From: Chloroflexota bacterium
GTDB lineage: Bacteria > Chloroflexota > Dehalococcoidia > SAR202 > UBA11138
NCBI GenBank assembly: GCA_002710885.1
Contig: PAIW01000091.1
Location: forward strand, 1 to 7,266
Direction: 5' to 3'
Length of the DNA stretch: 7,266 nt
Part shown: positions 1 to 5,285 of the stretch, in pieces
Position numbering within the stretch: position 1 is the stretch's first letter
Layout: every line of letters starts with the position of its first letter
Notes under the pieces: generated by a model
The model's input: only the letters and a program-made list of their open reading frames with translations
The model's database searches: none
Told to the model about the DNA's origin: nothing
Made by a program: the position numbers and the translations under genes

Positions 1-70
1 GGCAGGAACTGAAGCGTCAAAGTGACGAGGAGAACCGAATCTACTATGAGCCGCGGTGCCACGAAGGGAA
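1..70 (+). repeat. 70-bp perfect direct repeat, copy 1 (copy 2 at 1248-1317)
   Basis: Bases 1-70 match 1248-1317 at every position; the first mismatch is C at 71 against T at 1318. Both copies lie in the same reading frame near the 3' ends of two tandem paralogous genes. Copy 1 begins at the window edge, so the true repeat may extend further upstream. Perfect identity including silent positions points to recent duplication or gene conversion. Confidence 0.95.
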
Positions 71-188
71 CTATGGCTTGGCTGCGATGTTCATCGGTGC
101 GCGGGTTCGCGAGCAGGAGTTTGAGGCGGGGCGCGGGCCGGACCCGTTCTCATTGGACACCACCACGGGCGGCGGTGGTGCGCGGTAG
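1..188 (+). CDS. 3' end of a secreted hypothetical protein, tandem paralog of the 299-1438 gene (partial)
   Basis: Only the last 61 complete codons are in the window; the reading frame starts at base 3 and ends at TAG 186-188. The peptide carries QELKRQSDEENR, then YYEPRCHEGNYG, and later EQEFEAGRGPDPFS. It aligns without gaps to residues 318 onward of the next gene until the last few residues, where this copy ends in a Gly-rich TTTGGGGAR and the neighbour ends in TATCVNGLPE. The first 70 bases are identical to 1248-1317, after which the copies diverge at silent and replacement sites. This is therefore a recent tandem duplicate, or two copies kept alike by gene conversion. Its N-terminus lies upstream, but by analogy it should be an exported protein of about 380 residues. 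The function of this family is unknown to me. Confidence 0.85.
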   Translation, partial: QELKRQSDEENRIYYEPRCHEGNYGLAAMFIGARVREQEFEAGRGPDPFSLDTTTGGGGAR

Positions 189-223
189 CGACCTTCAGAA
201 TGGGAGTCAGTACTAGGTTGTCA

Positions 224-252
224 TTGACAGGGGCGAGGCCTAGGTGTATCAA
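224..252 (+). promoter_or_regulatory. Candidate sigma70-type promoter for the 299-4523 operon
   Basis: TTGACA at 224-229 is a perfect -35 consensus. It is followed after 17 bases by TATCAA at 247-252, which matches four of six -10 positions. Transcription would start near 259, leaving a leader of about 40 bases that includes the strong ribosome binding site at 286-292. It lies in the 110-base gap between the partial gene ending at 188 and the next start. Assignment rests on consensus matching only, and the upstream operon may also read through. Confidence 0.45.
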
Positions 253-285
253 GCATTGACTCCATTGTAGGTGAGTCATGATTTC

Positions 286-292
286 AGGAGGT
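286..292 (+). promoter_or_regulatory. Strong ribosome binding site that fixes the start at 299
   Basis: AGGAGGT occupies 286-292 and is complementary to the 3' end of 16S rRNA. ATG 299 is 6 bases downstream, which is ideal spacing. In-frame ATG 278 lies upstream of this site and ATG 293 directly abuts it, so neither can use it. Confidence 0.8.
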
Positions 293-298
293 ATGGAG

Positions 299-1438
299 AT
301 GAGGCCACGATTGGTCAAGTCGCTCGGTGTGGCAGCACTGGTCGCGAGCGTTATGGTGTTCTTGCAGTTCACCTCGGTATCGGTGGGTGGACAAGGGGCG
401 GCCTCGACCGCATGGGGTCACTCCAACCTAGAAGGCATCTGGCTCGATGTGTATGCGACGCCCTTTGAACGGGCGTCGGGGCTTGGCGATCGAGAGTTTG
501 CCACGATCGAAGAGCGAACCGCACGGGACCAAGCCCGAATGGTTAACCCGGGGCGTAACGAGCGCGCGGACCGTGCAGGTCAGGACGTTGCCGGCGCTTA
601 TAACGCCGTCTATACCTCAGCGAAGCCGGCCGGCCCACGCACGTCGCTGGTTGTTGATCCACCGAACGGGAGGATTCCGGCCTTGACCCCAGAGGCCCAG
701 CGGCAGAACGAATCACAGCAAGAGTGGCGACTGATGCTCCTGCAAAACACGGAGACCTGCCAGAGTGAAGCGCCAGGTTGCGCCGGTGGGAACTACGGGC
801 CACCGTCCGAGCGTAGATTCGACGTCGCTCCTTTCTACAATACGTCCCGCATGAACCGCCACTTTGGTCCAGAGGATCAGAGTTCGGGCGACCGGTGTAT
901 GTCAGGACGCACGCCAGATTTCAATGGGTTCCGCCGCATCGTACAGGGCGAGGATTCGATCGCTATCGGGTATGACACTGGACAGGGCCAGGGATTCCAA
1001 CGGGTCGTCTACCTGAGCGGGCGCCATCCGGCGAGCCAGATTCGTTTGCGGCATGGAGACTCGCGGGGGCACTGGGAAGGTGACACGCTGGTTATCGAGA
1101 CTACGAACTTCTCTCCCAAGTTTCCCTACCGTGGGTCGGGTGAGAACCGGAAGCTCGTCGAACGGTATACGCGTGTCGACGAGAATACGCTTGAGTACGA
1201 AGTGACGATTGAGGATCCGACGGTATGGGCGACACCGTGGACGGTCCGGCAGGAACTGAAGCGTCAAAGTGACGAGGAGAACCGAATCTACTATGAGCCG
1301 CGGTGCCACGAAGGGAATTATGGCCTCCCGGCCTTGCTCATCGGCGCGCGTATGGATGAGCAGGAATTTGAAGCGGGGCGCGGACCGGACCCGTTCTCCA
1401 TGGATACCGCCACGTGTGTCAATGGTTTACCGGAGTGA
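299..1438 (+). CDS. Secreted hypothetical protein of the 'RWEGDTLV' family, 379 aa
   Basis: The function is unknown. The N-terminus MRPRLVKS is followed by a hydrophobic run to about residue 23 (VAALVASVMVFLQF), a typical Sec signal peptide, so the mature protein should be periplasmic or outer-membrane associated. NLEGIWLD at 43-50 corresponds to the 'PNFNGVWQ' motif of the downstream paralog. GHWEGDTLVIETTNF at 257-271 is the family's clearest motif, and TIEDPTVWATPWTV at 303-316 matches TITDPETFTRPWTI of the paralog. The central part (about 150-240) has several cysteines (C154, C161, C200), with C336 and C373 near the end, suggesting disulfides in an exported protein. ATG 299 is chosen over upstream ATGs 278 and 293 because of the Shine-Dalgarno at 286-292 and because it puts the basic residues right before the hydrophobic core. 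The next gene starts 6 bases after its stop. Family and export are well supported; the role is not. Confidence 0.85.
   Translation: MRPRLVKSLGVAALVASVMVFLQFTSVSVGGQGAASTAWGHSNLEGIWLDVYATPFERASGLGDREFATIEERTARDQARMVNPGRNERADRAGQDVAGAYNAVYTSAKPAGPRTSLVVDPPNGRIPALTPEAQRQNESQQEWRLMLLQNTETCQSEAPGCAGGNYGPPSERRFDVAPFYNTSRMNRHFGPEDQSSGDRCMSGRTPDFNGFRRIVQGEDSIAIGYDTGQGQGFQRVVYLSGRHPASQIRLRHGDSRGHWEGDTLVIETTNFSPKFPYRGSGENRKLVERYTRVDENTLEYEVTIEDPTVWATPWTVRQELKRQSDEENRIYYEPRCHEGNYGLPALLIGARMDEQEFEAGRGPDPFSMDTATCVNGLPE
1248..1317 (+). repeat. 70-bp perfect direct repeat, copy 2
   Basis: This copy is identical to bases 1-70 and lies inside the 299-1438 gene, encoding its residues from about Q318 (QELKRQSDEENR, then IYYEPRCHEGN). 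Similarity continues more weakly beyond 1317, as expected of paralogs, so the perfect block is a sharply bounded tract. Confidence 0.95.
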
Positions 1439-1444
1439 GGAACG

Positions 1445-2431
1445 ATGATGCGAAATTGGTTTAGAGGTTCGACGGTTATCGTGGCGCTGGCCGCAGCTAC
1501 GGTGGGTGCTGTTGTCTCGGTCGCGGTAAGAAATACGGCCGGGCAAGGTCAAGACCAGAGCCAGGCGGCGCGTCCGGCGCAAACGCCTGATGGCAGACCA
1601 AACTTCAATGGCGTGTGGCAGGTGAACAACGAAGCACATTGGGACCTGGAAGCCCACGAGGCACGTCCGGGAATGGTGATGCAGGAAGGCGTCTATCCCT
1701 ACGAATACGCCAGGGTGCCGGCAGCGCCTGTGTTGGCACTGGGCGCGGCGGCTGGAGTACCCGGGTCGTTGGGAGTAGTGGGGGGCGACGGTCGGATTCC
1801 CTACACACCCGAGGCTTTACGCATCAAGCAGGAGAACGCCGAGAATTGGATCGACCGGGACCCCGAGCTCAAGTGCTACCTGCCCGGCATTCCGCGCGCA
1901 ATGTATATGCCCTATCCCTTTCAGATCGCCCAAGGCACCGACAAGATCCACATGACGTTCGGTTTTTCGAACGCAGCGCGTGTCATACACCTGGATGACG
2001 TTACTGGGCCCCCGGACTATACCTATATGGGGCATTCGGTTGGACGGTGGGAAGGGGACACACTGGTCGTCGATGTAACGTATTTCAATGGCAAGACTTG
2101 GTTCGACAGGGCCGGAAACTTTCATAGTGAGGACTTGCAGCTCACAGAGCGTTTCTCGCCGATGACACCAGATGCTATCTGGTACGAAGTGACGATTACC
2201 GATCCCGAGACTTTTACTCGCCCTTGGACGATCGCGATGCCGCTTTACCGGCGTCTTGAACCGAGTGCTACAGTTCTGGATTATCCCTGCATCGAGTTCG
2301 CCGAAGAGTTCATGTATGGGAATTTACGCAGGGAGCCATTGGTTACACGATGGGAAGGTGAGACCATGATCGTTGACATCACCCGCAAGATTCCGCCTGG
2401 CGATCGTCTCCATGAGTGGTATCGAAGGTAG
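1445..2431 (+). CDS. Secreted hypothetical protein of the 'PNFNGVWQ / RWEGDTLVV' family, 328 aa
   Basis: This is a distant paralog of the preceding gene, of unknown function. MMRNWFRGS followed by a hydrophobic stretch to about residue 28 is a signal peptide or N-terminal anchor, followed by a Gln/Ala-rich linker (33-47). The family signature DGRPNFNGVWQ is at 49-59, GDGRIPYTPEA at 114-124, LKCYLPGIPRAMY at 142-154, GRWEGDTLVVDVTYFNG at 200-216 and TITDPETFTRPWTI at 250-263. A second copy-like motif, TRWEGETMIVDITRK, occurs at 301-315 near the C-terminus. The start is ATG 1445, 6 bases after the previous stop, with GGAG at 1432-1435; ATG 1448 (spaced from GAGGA at 1437-1441) is an equally possible start one codon later. 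Close packing with the neighbours suggests co-transcription and a shared envelope task. Homologs of this kind are common and usually unannotated in Acidobacteriota. Confidence 0.85.
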   Translation: MMRNWFRGSTVIVALAAATVGAVVSVAVRNTAGQGQDQSQAARPAQTPDGRPNFNGVWQVNNEAHWDLEAHEARPGMVMQEGVYPYEYARVPAAPVLALGAAAGVPGSLGVVGGDGRIPYTPEALRIKQENAENWIDRDPELKCYLPGIPRAMYMPYPFQIAQGTDKIHMTFGFSNAARVIHLDDVTGPPDYTYMGHSVGRWEGDTLVVDVTYFNGKTWFDRAGNFHSEDLQLTERFSPMTPDAIWYEVTITDPETFTRPWTIAMPLYRRLEPSATVLDYPCIEFAEEFMYGNLRREPLVTRWEGETMIVDITRKIPPGDRLHEWYRR

Positions 2432-2447
2432 TGTGTTGTCAGGCAAT

Positions 2448-2454
2448 GGGGAGG
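2448..2454 (+). promoter_or_regulatory. Ribosome binding site that fixes the DUF6152 start at 2463
   Basis: GGGGAGG lies 8 bases before ATG 2463. It supports this start over an in-frame TTG at 2373, which lies inside the upstream gene and would add 30 residues ahead of a signal peptide. Confidence 0.7.
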
Positions 2455-2462
2455 CGAAAGTA

Positions 2463-2912
2463 ATGAGAATGGGACACGTGGTTGCGGTTTTAGGGATCTG
2501 TGCGTGGGTGGTGGGAACTGCCGTGCCAGTCACGGCGCATCATGCATTTGCCGCCGAATTCGATGCGGACAGCCCGGTCGAGTTCAGTGGTACGGTCACG
2601 AAAGTTGAGTGGGTGAATCCCCATGTCTGGATTCACCTTGACGTGACGCGGGATGACGGCACGATGGAGGGTTGGGCATTCGAAGCTGGGACTCCGAATG
2701 TACTGTTCAGGCGGGGCTTTACGAGGGACTCGCTCCTACCTGGGACCGATGTCAGGGTCGATGGGTATCAGGCGAAGGATGGAACTAACCGGGCGAACGG
2801 TCGTGACATCACCTTTATCGACGGGACTAAGTTGTTTCTCGGTTCGTCTGGTACCGGGGCACCCTGGGAACTGGCACGACCCGGCGTAGATACCTCGGAT
2901 CCTCTGCGCTAA
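2463..2912 (+). CDS. DUF6152 family exported protein, 149 aa
   Basis: A small exported protein of the DUF6152 family; its biochemical role is not known. MRMGHVVAVLGICAWVVGTAVPVTA is a signal peptide, with probable cleavage after the Ala at 25, leaving a mature protein that begins HHAFAAEFD. The His-His start, the FDADSPVEFSGTVTKVEWVN segment (33-52), the NPHVWIHLDV segment (52-61) and the GFTRDSLLPG segment (85-94) give the usual layout of the family: a small beta-rich domain with a 'V..VEWVNPH' core. An exposed N-terminal His pair and the His of NPH could bind metal, but this is speculation. ATG 2463 is chosen for the GGGGAGG at 2448-2454. The gene follows the previous stop by 31 bases and precedes the membrane protein gene by about 24 bases, so it is likely in the same operon. 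Family assignment is strong. Confidence 0.9.
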   Translation: MRMGHVVAVLGICAWVVGTAVPVTAHHAFAAEFDADSPVEFSGTVTKVEWVNPHVWIHLDVTRDDGTMEGWAFEAGTPNVLFRRGFTRDSLLPGTDVRVDGYQAKDGTNRANGRDITFIDGTKLFLGSSGTGAPWELARPGVDTSDPLR

Positions 2913-2936
2913 CTGACCCCGGTCGGTTGACATGGT

Positions 2937-4523
2937 TTGGGCTTGAGTGCGACGCGAGGCGGAGCGGTCTCTCTCTCTCCGTTGAGGGGCTTCTGTCTAG
3001 TCGGCTTCTTCGTAAGCGGTCTCGCTGCGTTCGGTTTCCTTGATGACGTCAGGCAGAACTCAGGGTTTCAGTGGTCGTTTCTCGGTGCGGTCGTCTTGCT
3101 TTTCGCCTGGAGCGGCACTGTGTTCGCGTTGGCTCGGCACACGGGTCGAACGCTGACGCTTAAGGTCATCCTTAGAAAACAGCACTACGTACAAGCCAGC
3201 GCGCAAGTGGTCTTCCTGTTGTATTGGGGATGGTACTGGCGTCCGGTCTACGACTCGGCCTTTCTCATCGTTGCTCAACTGGTCTTCGCCTACGCGTTCG
3301 ACATGCTGTTGTGTTGGTCGCGACGCGATACCTACGTGCTTGGGTTTGGCCCGTTCCCTGTCATCCTTAGTATCAATTTATTTCTCTGGTTCGTGGACGA
3401 TTGGTTTTTTCTGCAGTTTTCGCTGATTGCGTTGGGCTTTGCGGCCAAAGAGCTGATCCAGTGGAACAAGCAGGGACAGCAAGTCCACATCTTTAATCCC
3501 TCGTCGTTTCCGCTCGCTGTTTTCTCGCTCGCGTTGATTCTCACCGGTACCAGTGACCTCACGTGGGGACAGGACATTGCGATTACACAGTTCTTTCCTC
3601 CGCACGTGTATCTGGTGTTGTTTTTGGTCGGGCTGCCGGGGCAGTACCTGTTCGGTGTGGCATCGATGACGATGTCTGCGGTCATAGTCACCTACGCGTT
3701 CGGGCTCCTCTACTTTGCGGCGACAGGCGTCTATTTTTTCTACGACTCGTATATCCCTGTTGCCGTGTTCCTTGGCATGCATCTCTTGTTCACGGACCCG
3801 TCCACAGCGCCGAGGAGTGAGGTGGCTCGTATCCTGTTCGGGGTGCTCTACGGCTTGAGCACCGTGGCGCTGTATGCACTTCTCGGATATGTGGGCGTAC
3901 CGACCTTTTACGACAAACTGTTGTTTGTACCCGTGCTGAACCTCTCTGTTCAACTATTGGACCGCCTGACACTGGCACGTTGGCTTCGCCAGTTTGAACG
4001 CGTGGCATTCTGCCGCTTGCGTAGCCAGCCGCAACGAAATCTCGCCTATATAGCGGTCTGGGCGGCAGTATTTTCGGTCATGAGCGTCGTTCAAGGTGTG
4101 GGCGACCGTCATCCCGGCCAGTGGGTGCCGTTTTGGCAAGAGGCTTGCAGTCAGGGGCGAACGTACGCCTGTTCGTATCTCGCTGACATGCAGGAGAGGT
4201 ATTGTCGGAGTGGGTCCGGGTGGGCATGCAACGAAGCAGGCATTCTTCACGTTGCGCTGGTTCGCTCGGGAAAGGATCGTCGCCGGCTCGACGTCGCAGA
4301 CGCCGCAGGGACGCTTGGGCGTGGTTGCGACCTTGGCTTCGGCCCAGCCTGCCGGAACGTCGCGAGACTGGCCTCGGGTTTGAACTCATTTGAGCACGGA
4401 CAACCGACGCTGCAGGACTACCCGATCATCTTGCGCGGAACCAAGGGACCGATCAAGGACCGCTCGCCCGAGGCACTATATGCTCGCGCTTGCAACCAGG
4501 GTTGGAACAACGCGTGTAGATAG
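2937..4523 (+). CDS. RnfD/NqrB-like polytopic membrane protein with C-terminal Cys-rich Sel1-like repeats, 528 aa
   Basis: Residues about 17-390 contain roughly ten to twelve hydrophobic segments (for example 17-35, 46-65, 86-101, 107-126, 189-203, 222-240, 270-285, 297-319, 369-387). VHIFNPSSFPLA at 183-194 and LLFTDPSTAPRS at 283-294 match the 'FNPxxF' and 'DPxTxPxxxxGRxxFG' landmarks of the NqrB/RnfD family, membrane subunits of ion-pumping flavin electron-transport complexes. The SGAT-type motif that carries covalent FMN in that family is not visible, so classical flavin loading is doubtful. The last 130 residues are soluble and hold four Cys pairs, each in a C-x7-C spacing (404/412, 423/431, 464/472, 519/527) within 'AC..G...AC' contexts. 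This resembles Sel1-like repeats stabilised by disulfides, so the tail is probably periplasmic. No other Rnf/Nqr subunit is in the window. The start is uncertain: an in-frame stop sits at 2928-2930, the first candidates are TTG 2937, TTG 2943 and TTG 2982, and none has a clear Shine-Dalgarno. Confidence 0.75.
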   Translation: MGLSATRGGAVSLSPLRGFCLVGFFVSGLAAFGFLDDVRQNSGFQWSFLGAVVLLFAWSGTVFALARHTGRTLTLKVILRKQHYVQASAQVVFLLYWGWYWRPVYDSAFLIVAQLVFAYAFDMLLCWSRRDTYVLGFGPFPVILSINLFLWFVDDWFFLQFSLIALGFAAKELIQWNKQGQQVHIFNPSSFPLAVFSLALILTGTSDLTWGQDIAITQFFPPHVYLVLFLVGLPGQYLFGVASMTMSAVIVTYAFGLLYFAATGVYFFYDSYIPVAVFLGMHLLFTDPSTAPRSEVARILFGVLYGLSTVALYALLGYVGVPTFYDKLLFVPVLNLSVQLLDRLTLARWLRQFERVAFCRLRSQPQRNLAYIAVWAAVFSVMSVVQGVGDRHPGQWVPFWQEACSQGRTYACSYLADMQERYCRSGSGWACNEAGILHVALVRSGKDRRRLDVADAAGTLGRGCDLGFGPACRNVARLASGLNSFEHGQPTLQDYPIILRGTKGPIKDRSPEALYARACNQGWNNACR

Positions 4524-4591
4524 TTACGTAGACTTCGCTTCGGCATCCGTAATGACTAGATCCTTATTCACTAGATTGAAAATGGAGGAGA

Positions 4592-4615
4592 CGGAGAGCG
4601 TGCGCGCACTCTCCG
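4592..4615. terminator. Candidate bidirectional terminator hairpin 1
   Basis: CGGAGAG at 4592-4598 pairs perfectly with CTCTCCG at 4609-4615, and part of the interior (GTG against CGC with a wobble) can stack further. It lies 69 bases after the plus-strand stop. Neither side has an immediate U-tract, so it is not a textbook intrinsic terminator; it could instead protect a 3' end. Confidence 0.45.
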
Positions 4616-4667
4616 AACCCTTTGACCCGCACGGCATGCAAGCGGTTAACGTCGTGCGCTGACGACC

Positions 4668-4688
4668 CGCGCCATATGCGATGGCGCG
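4668..4688. terminator. Candidate bidirectional terminator hairpin 2
   Basis: CGCGCCAT at 4668-4675 and ATGGCGCG at 4681-4688 form a perfect 8-bp stem with a 5-base loop. It sits between the convergent genes, 42 bases beyond the cytochrome stop on the minus strand. The flanking sequence has no long T-run on either strand, so it could act as a terminator or an RNA-stabilising hairpin. Confidence 0.45.
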
Positions 4689-4730
4689 TTCCAACGTGCG
4701 CATTAATTGTAGCTGTTTGAACGATTGCGT

Positions 4731-5285
4731 TTAATCGACGTCAGGACGCGGGTCAGGCACGAATCCGTTACGGTTCGGCATCTGTACTTCTGGCACGGTC
4801 GTTGCGTCCATTCGTTCGGACTCGTCAATGATACCGTTGAGATAGAGTACGTATGCAACTGAGCCGTAGACCTCATCTGCCGCGAGTACTCCAGGCTGAT
4901 CAAACGGCATCGCGCGATTGATGTAATCCCACAGCGTTGTTGCAAACGGCCAATAGCTACCGACCGTTTTACTCGCAACATCACTCGTCAGGCTTCCTTG
5001 GCCGCCAGCGAGAACACTATCAGGGCCTTCGGTGCCATTGATTCCATGACAGCGCGCACACCGTTGTTGATAGATGCGTCGTCCTTCAGTGGCTGTCGAG
5101 CCGCCGGCGGGTAGCCCGTCTCCACTCGGACTGATATTCACGCCCCAATCCTTGATCGCTGCCGGTGTTACAGGTTGTCCAACGTTGAACGTTTGTGATG
5201 CCGCCTGTTGGGGTGCGACGACGTACACGAGCAAAACCGTAAGTAGGAGCGTGGTCAGCACCGTCCAGTCATGTCGACTAGACAT
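4731..5285 (-). CDS. soxD: SoxD-like single-haem cytochrome c, partner of SoxC, 184 aa
   Basis: A periplasmic or membrane-anchored c-type cytochrome expected to take electrons from the molybdenum subunit encoded just upstream. Residues 8-24 (TVLLTTLLLTVLLVYVV-like run) form a signal peptide or anchor. RCARCHG at 75-81 is the CxxCH haem site (C76, C79, H80), and M126 in AMPFDQPG is the likely distal haem ligand. TPAAIKDWGVNISPSGDGLP (40-59), GSYWPFATTLWDYINRAMPF (109-128) and the late VQMPNRNGFV (167-176) match the N-terminal domain of SoxD from sulfur oxidisers. SoxD from Paracoccus-type systems continues into a second haem domain; this protein stops after the first. The start ATG 5285 is preferred over ATG 5291 because GGAG (plus-strand 5293-5296) is 7 bases upstream of it. 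It overlaps the soxC stop by 8 bases, so translation is probably coupled. The symbol is by similarity; 'SoxD-like' is the safe reading. Confidence 0.85.
   Translation of the reverse strand: MSSRHDWTVLTTLLLTVLLVYVVAPQQAASQTFNVGQPVTPAAIKDWGVNISPSGDGLPAGGSTATEGRRIYQQRCARCHGINGTEGPDSVLAGGQGSLTSDVASKTVGSYWPFATTLWDYINRAMPFDQPGVLAADEVYGSVAYVLYLNGIIDESERMDATTVPEVQMPNRNGFVPDPRPDVD

Larger units (their letters stand above)
4524..4730. other. Intergenic region between convergent genes
   Basis: This 207-base stretch separates the 3' end of the RnfD-like gene from the 3' end of the cytochrome gene. It contains two hairpins (4592-4615 and 4668-4688) and a small inverted repeat GTCGT/ACGAC at 4651-4655 and 4662-4666. 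I see no convincing gene in it. A 36-codon frame from ATG 4551 has no recognisable features. Confidence 0.7.

Noticed and set aside
278..298. ATG 278 or 293 as the start of the 379-aa protein
   Set aside because: The AGGAGGT at 286-292 lies downstream of 278 and abuts 293; only ATG 299 has proper spacing.
2373..2462. TTG 2373 as the start of the DUF6152 gene
   Set aside because: It would add 30 residues from inside the upstream gene ahead of a clear signal peptide; ATG 2463 has a GGGGAGG site.
3378..3953. A 191-codon minus-strand frame antisense to the membrane protein gene
   Set aside because: It is rich in Arg, Glu, Gln and His, as expected from the complement of codons for hydrophobic residues, and shows no motif or ribosome binding site.
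4390..4662. A 90-codon plus-strand frame overlapping the end of the RnfD-like gene, and the 36-codon frame from ATG 4551 inside it
   Set aside because: It starts with TTG inside the Sel1-like tail in another frame, its composition (Arg-rich, no domain) looks like a shadow, and ATG 4551 has no clear Shine-Dalgarno.
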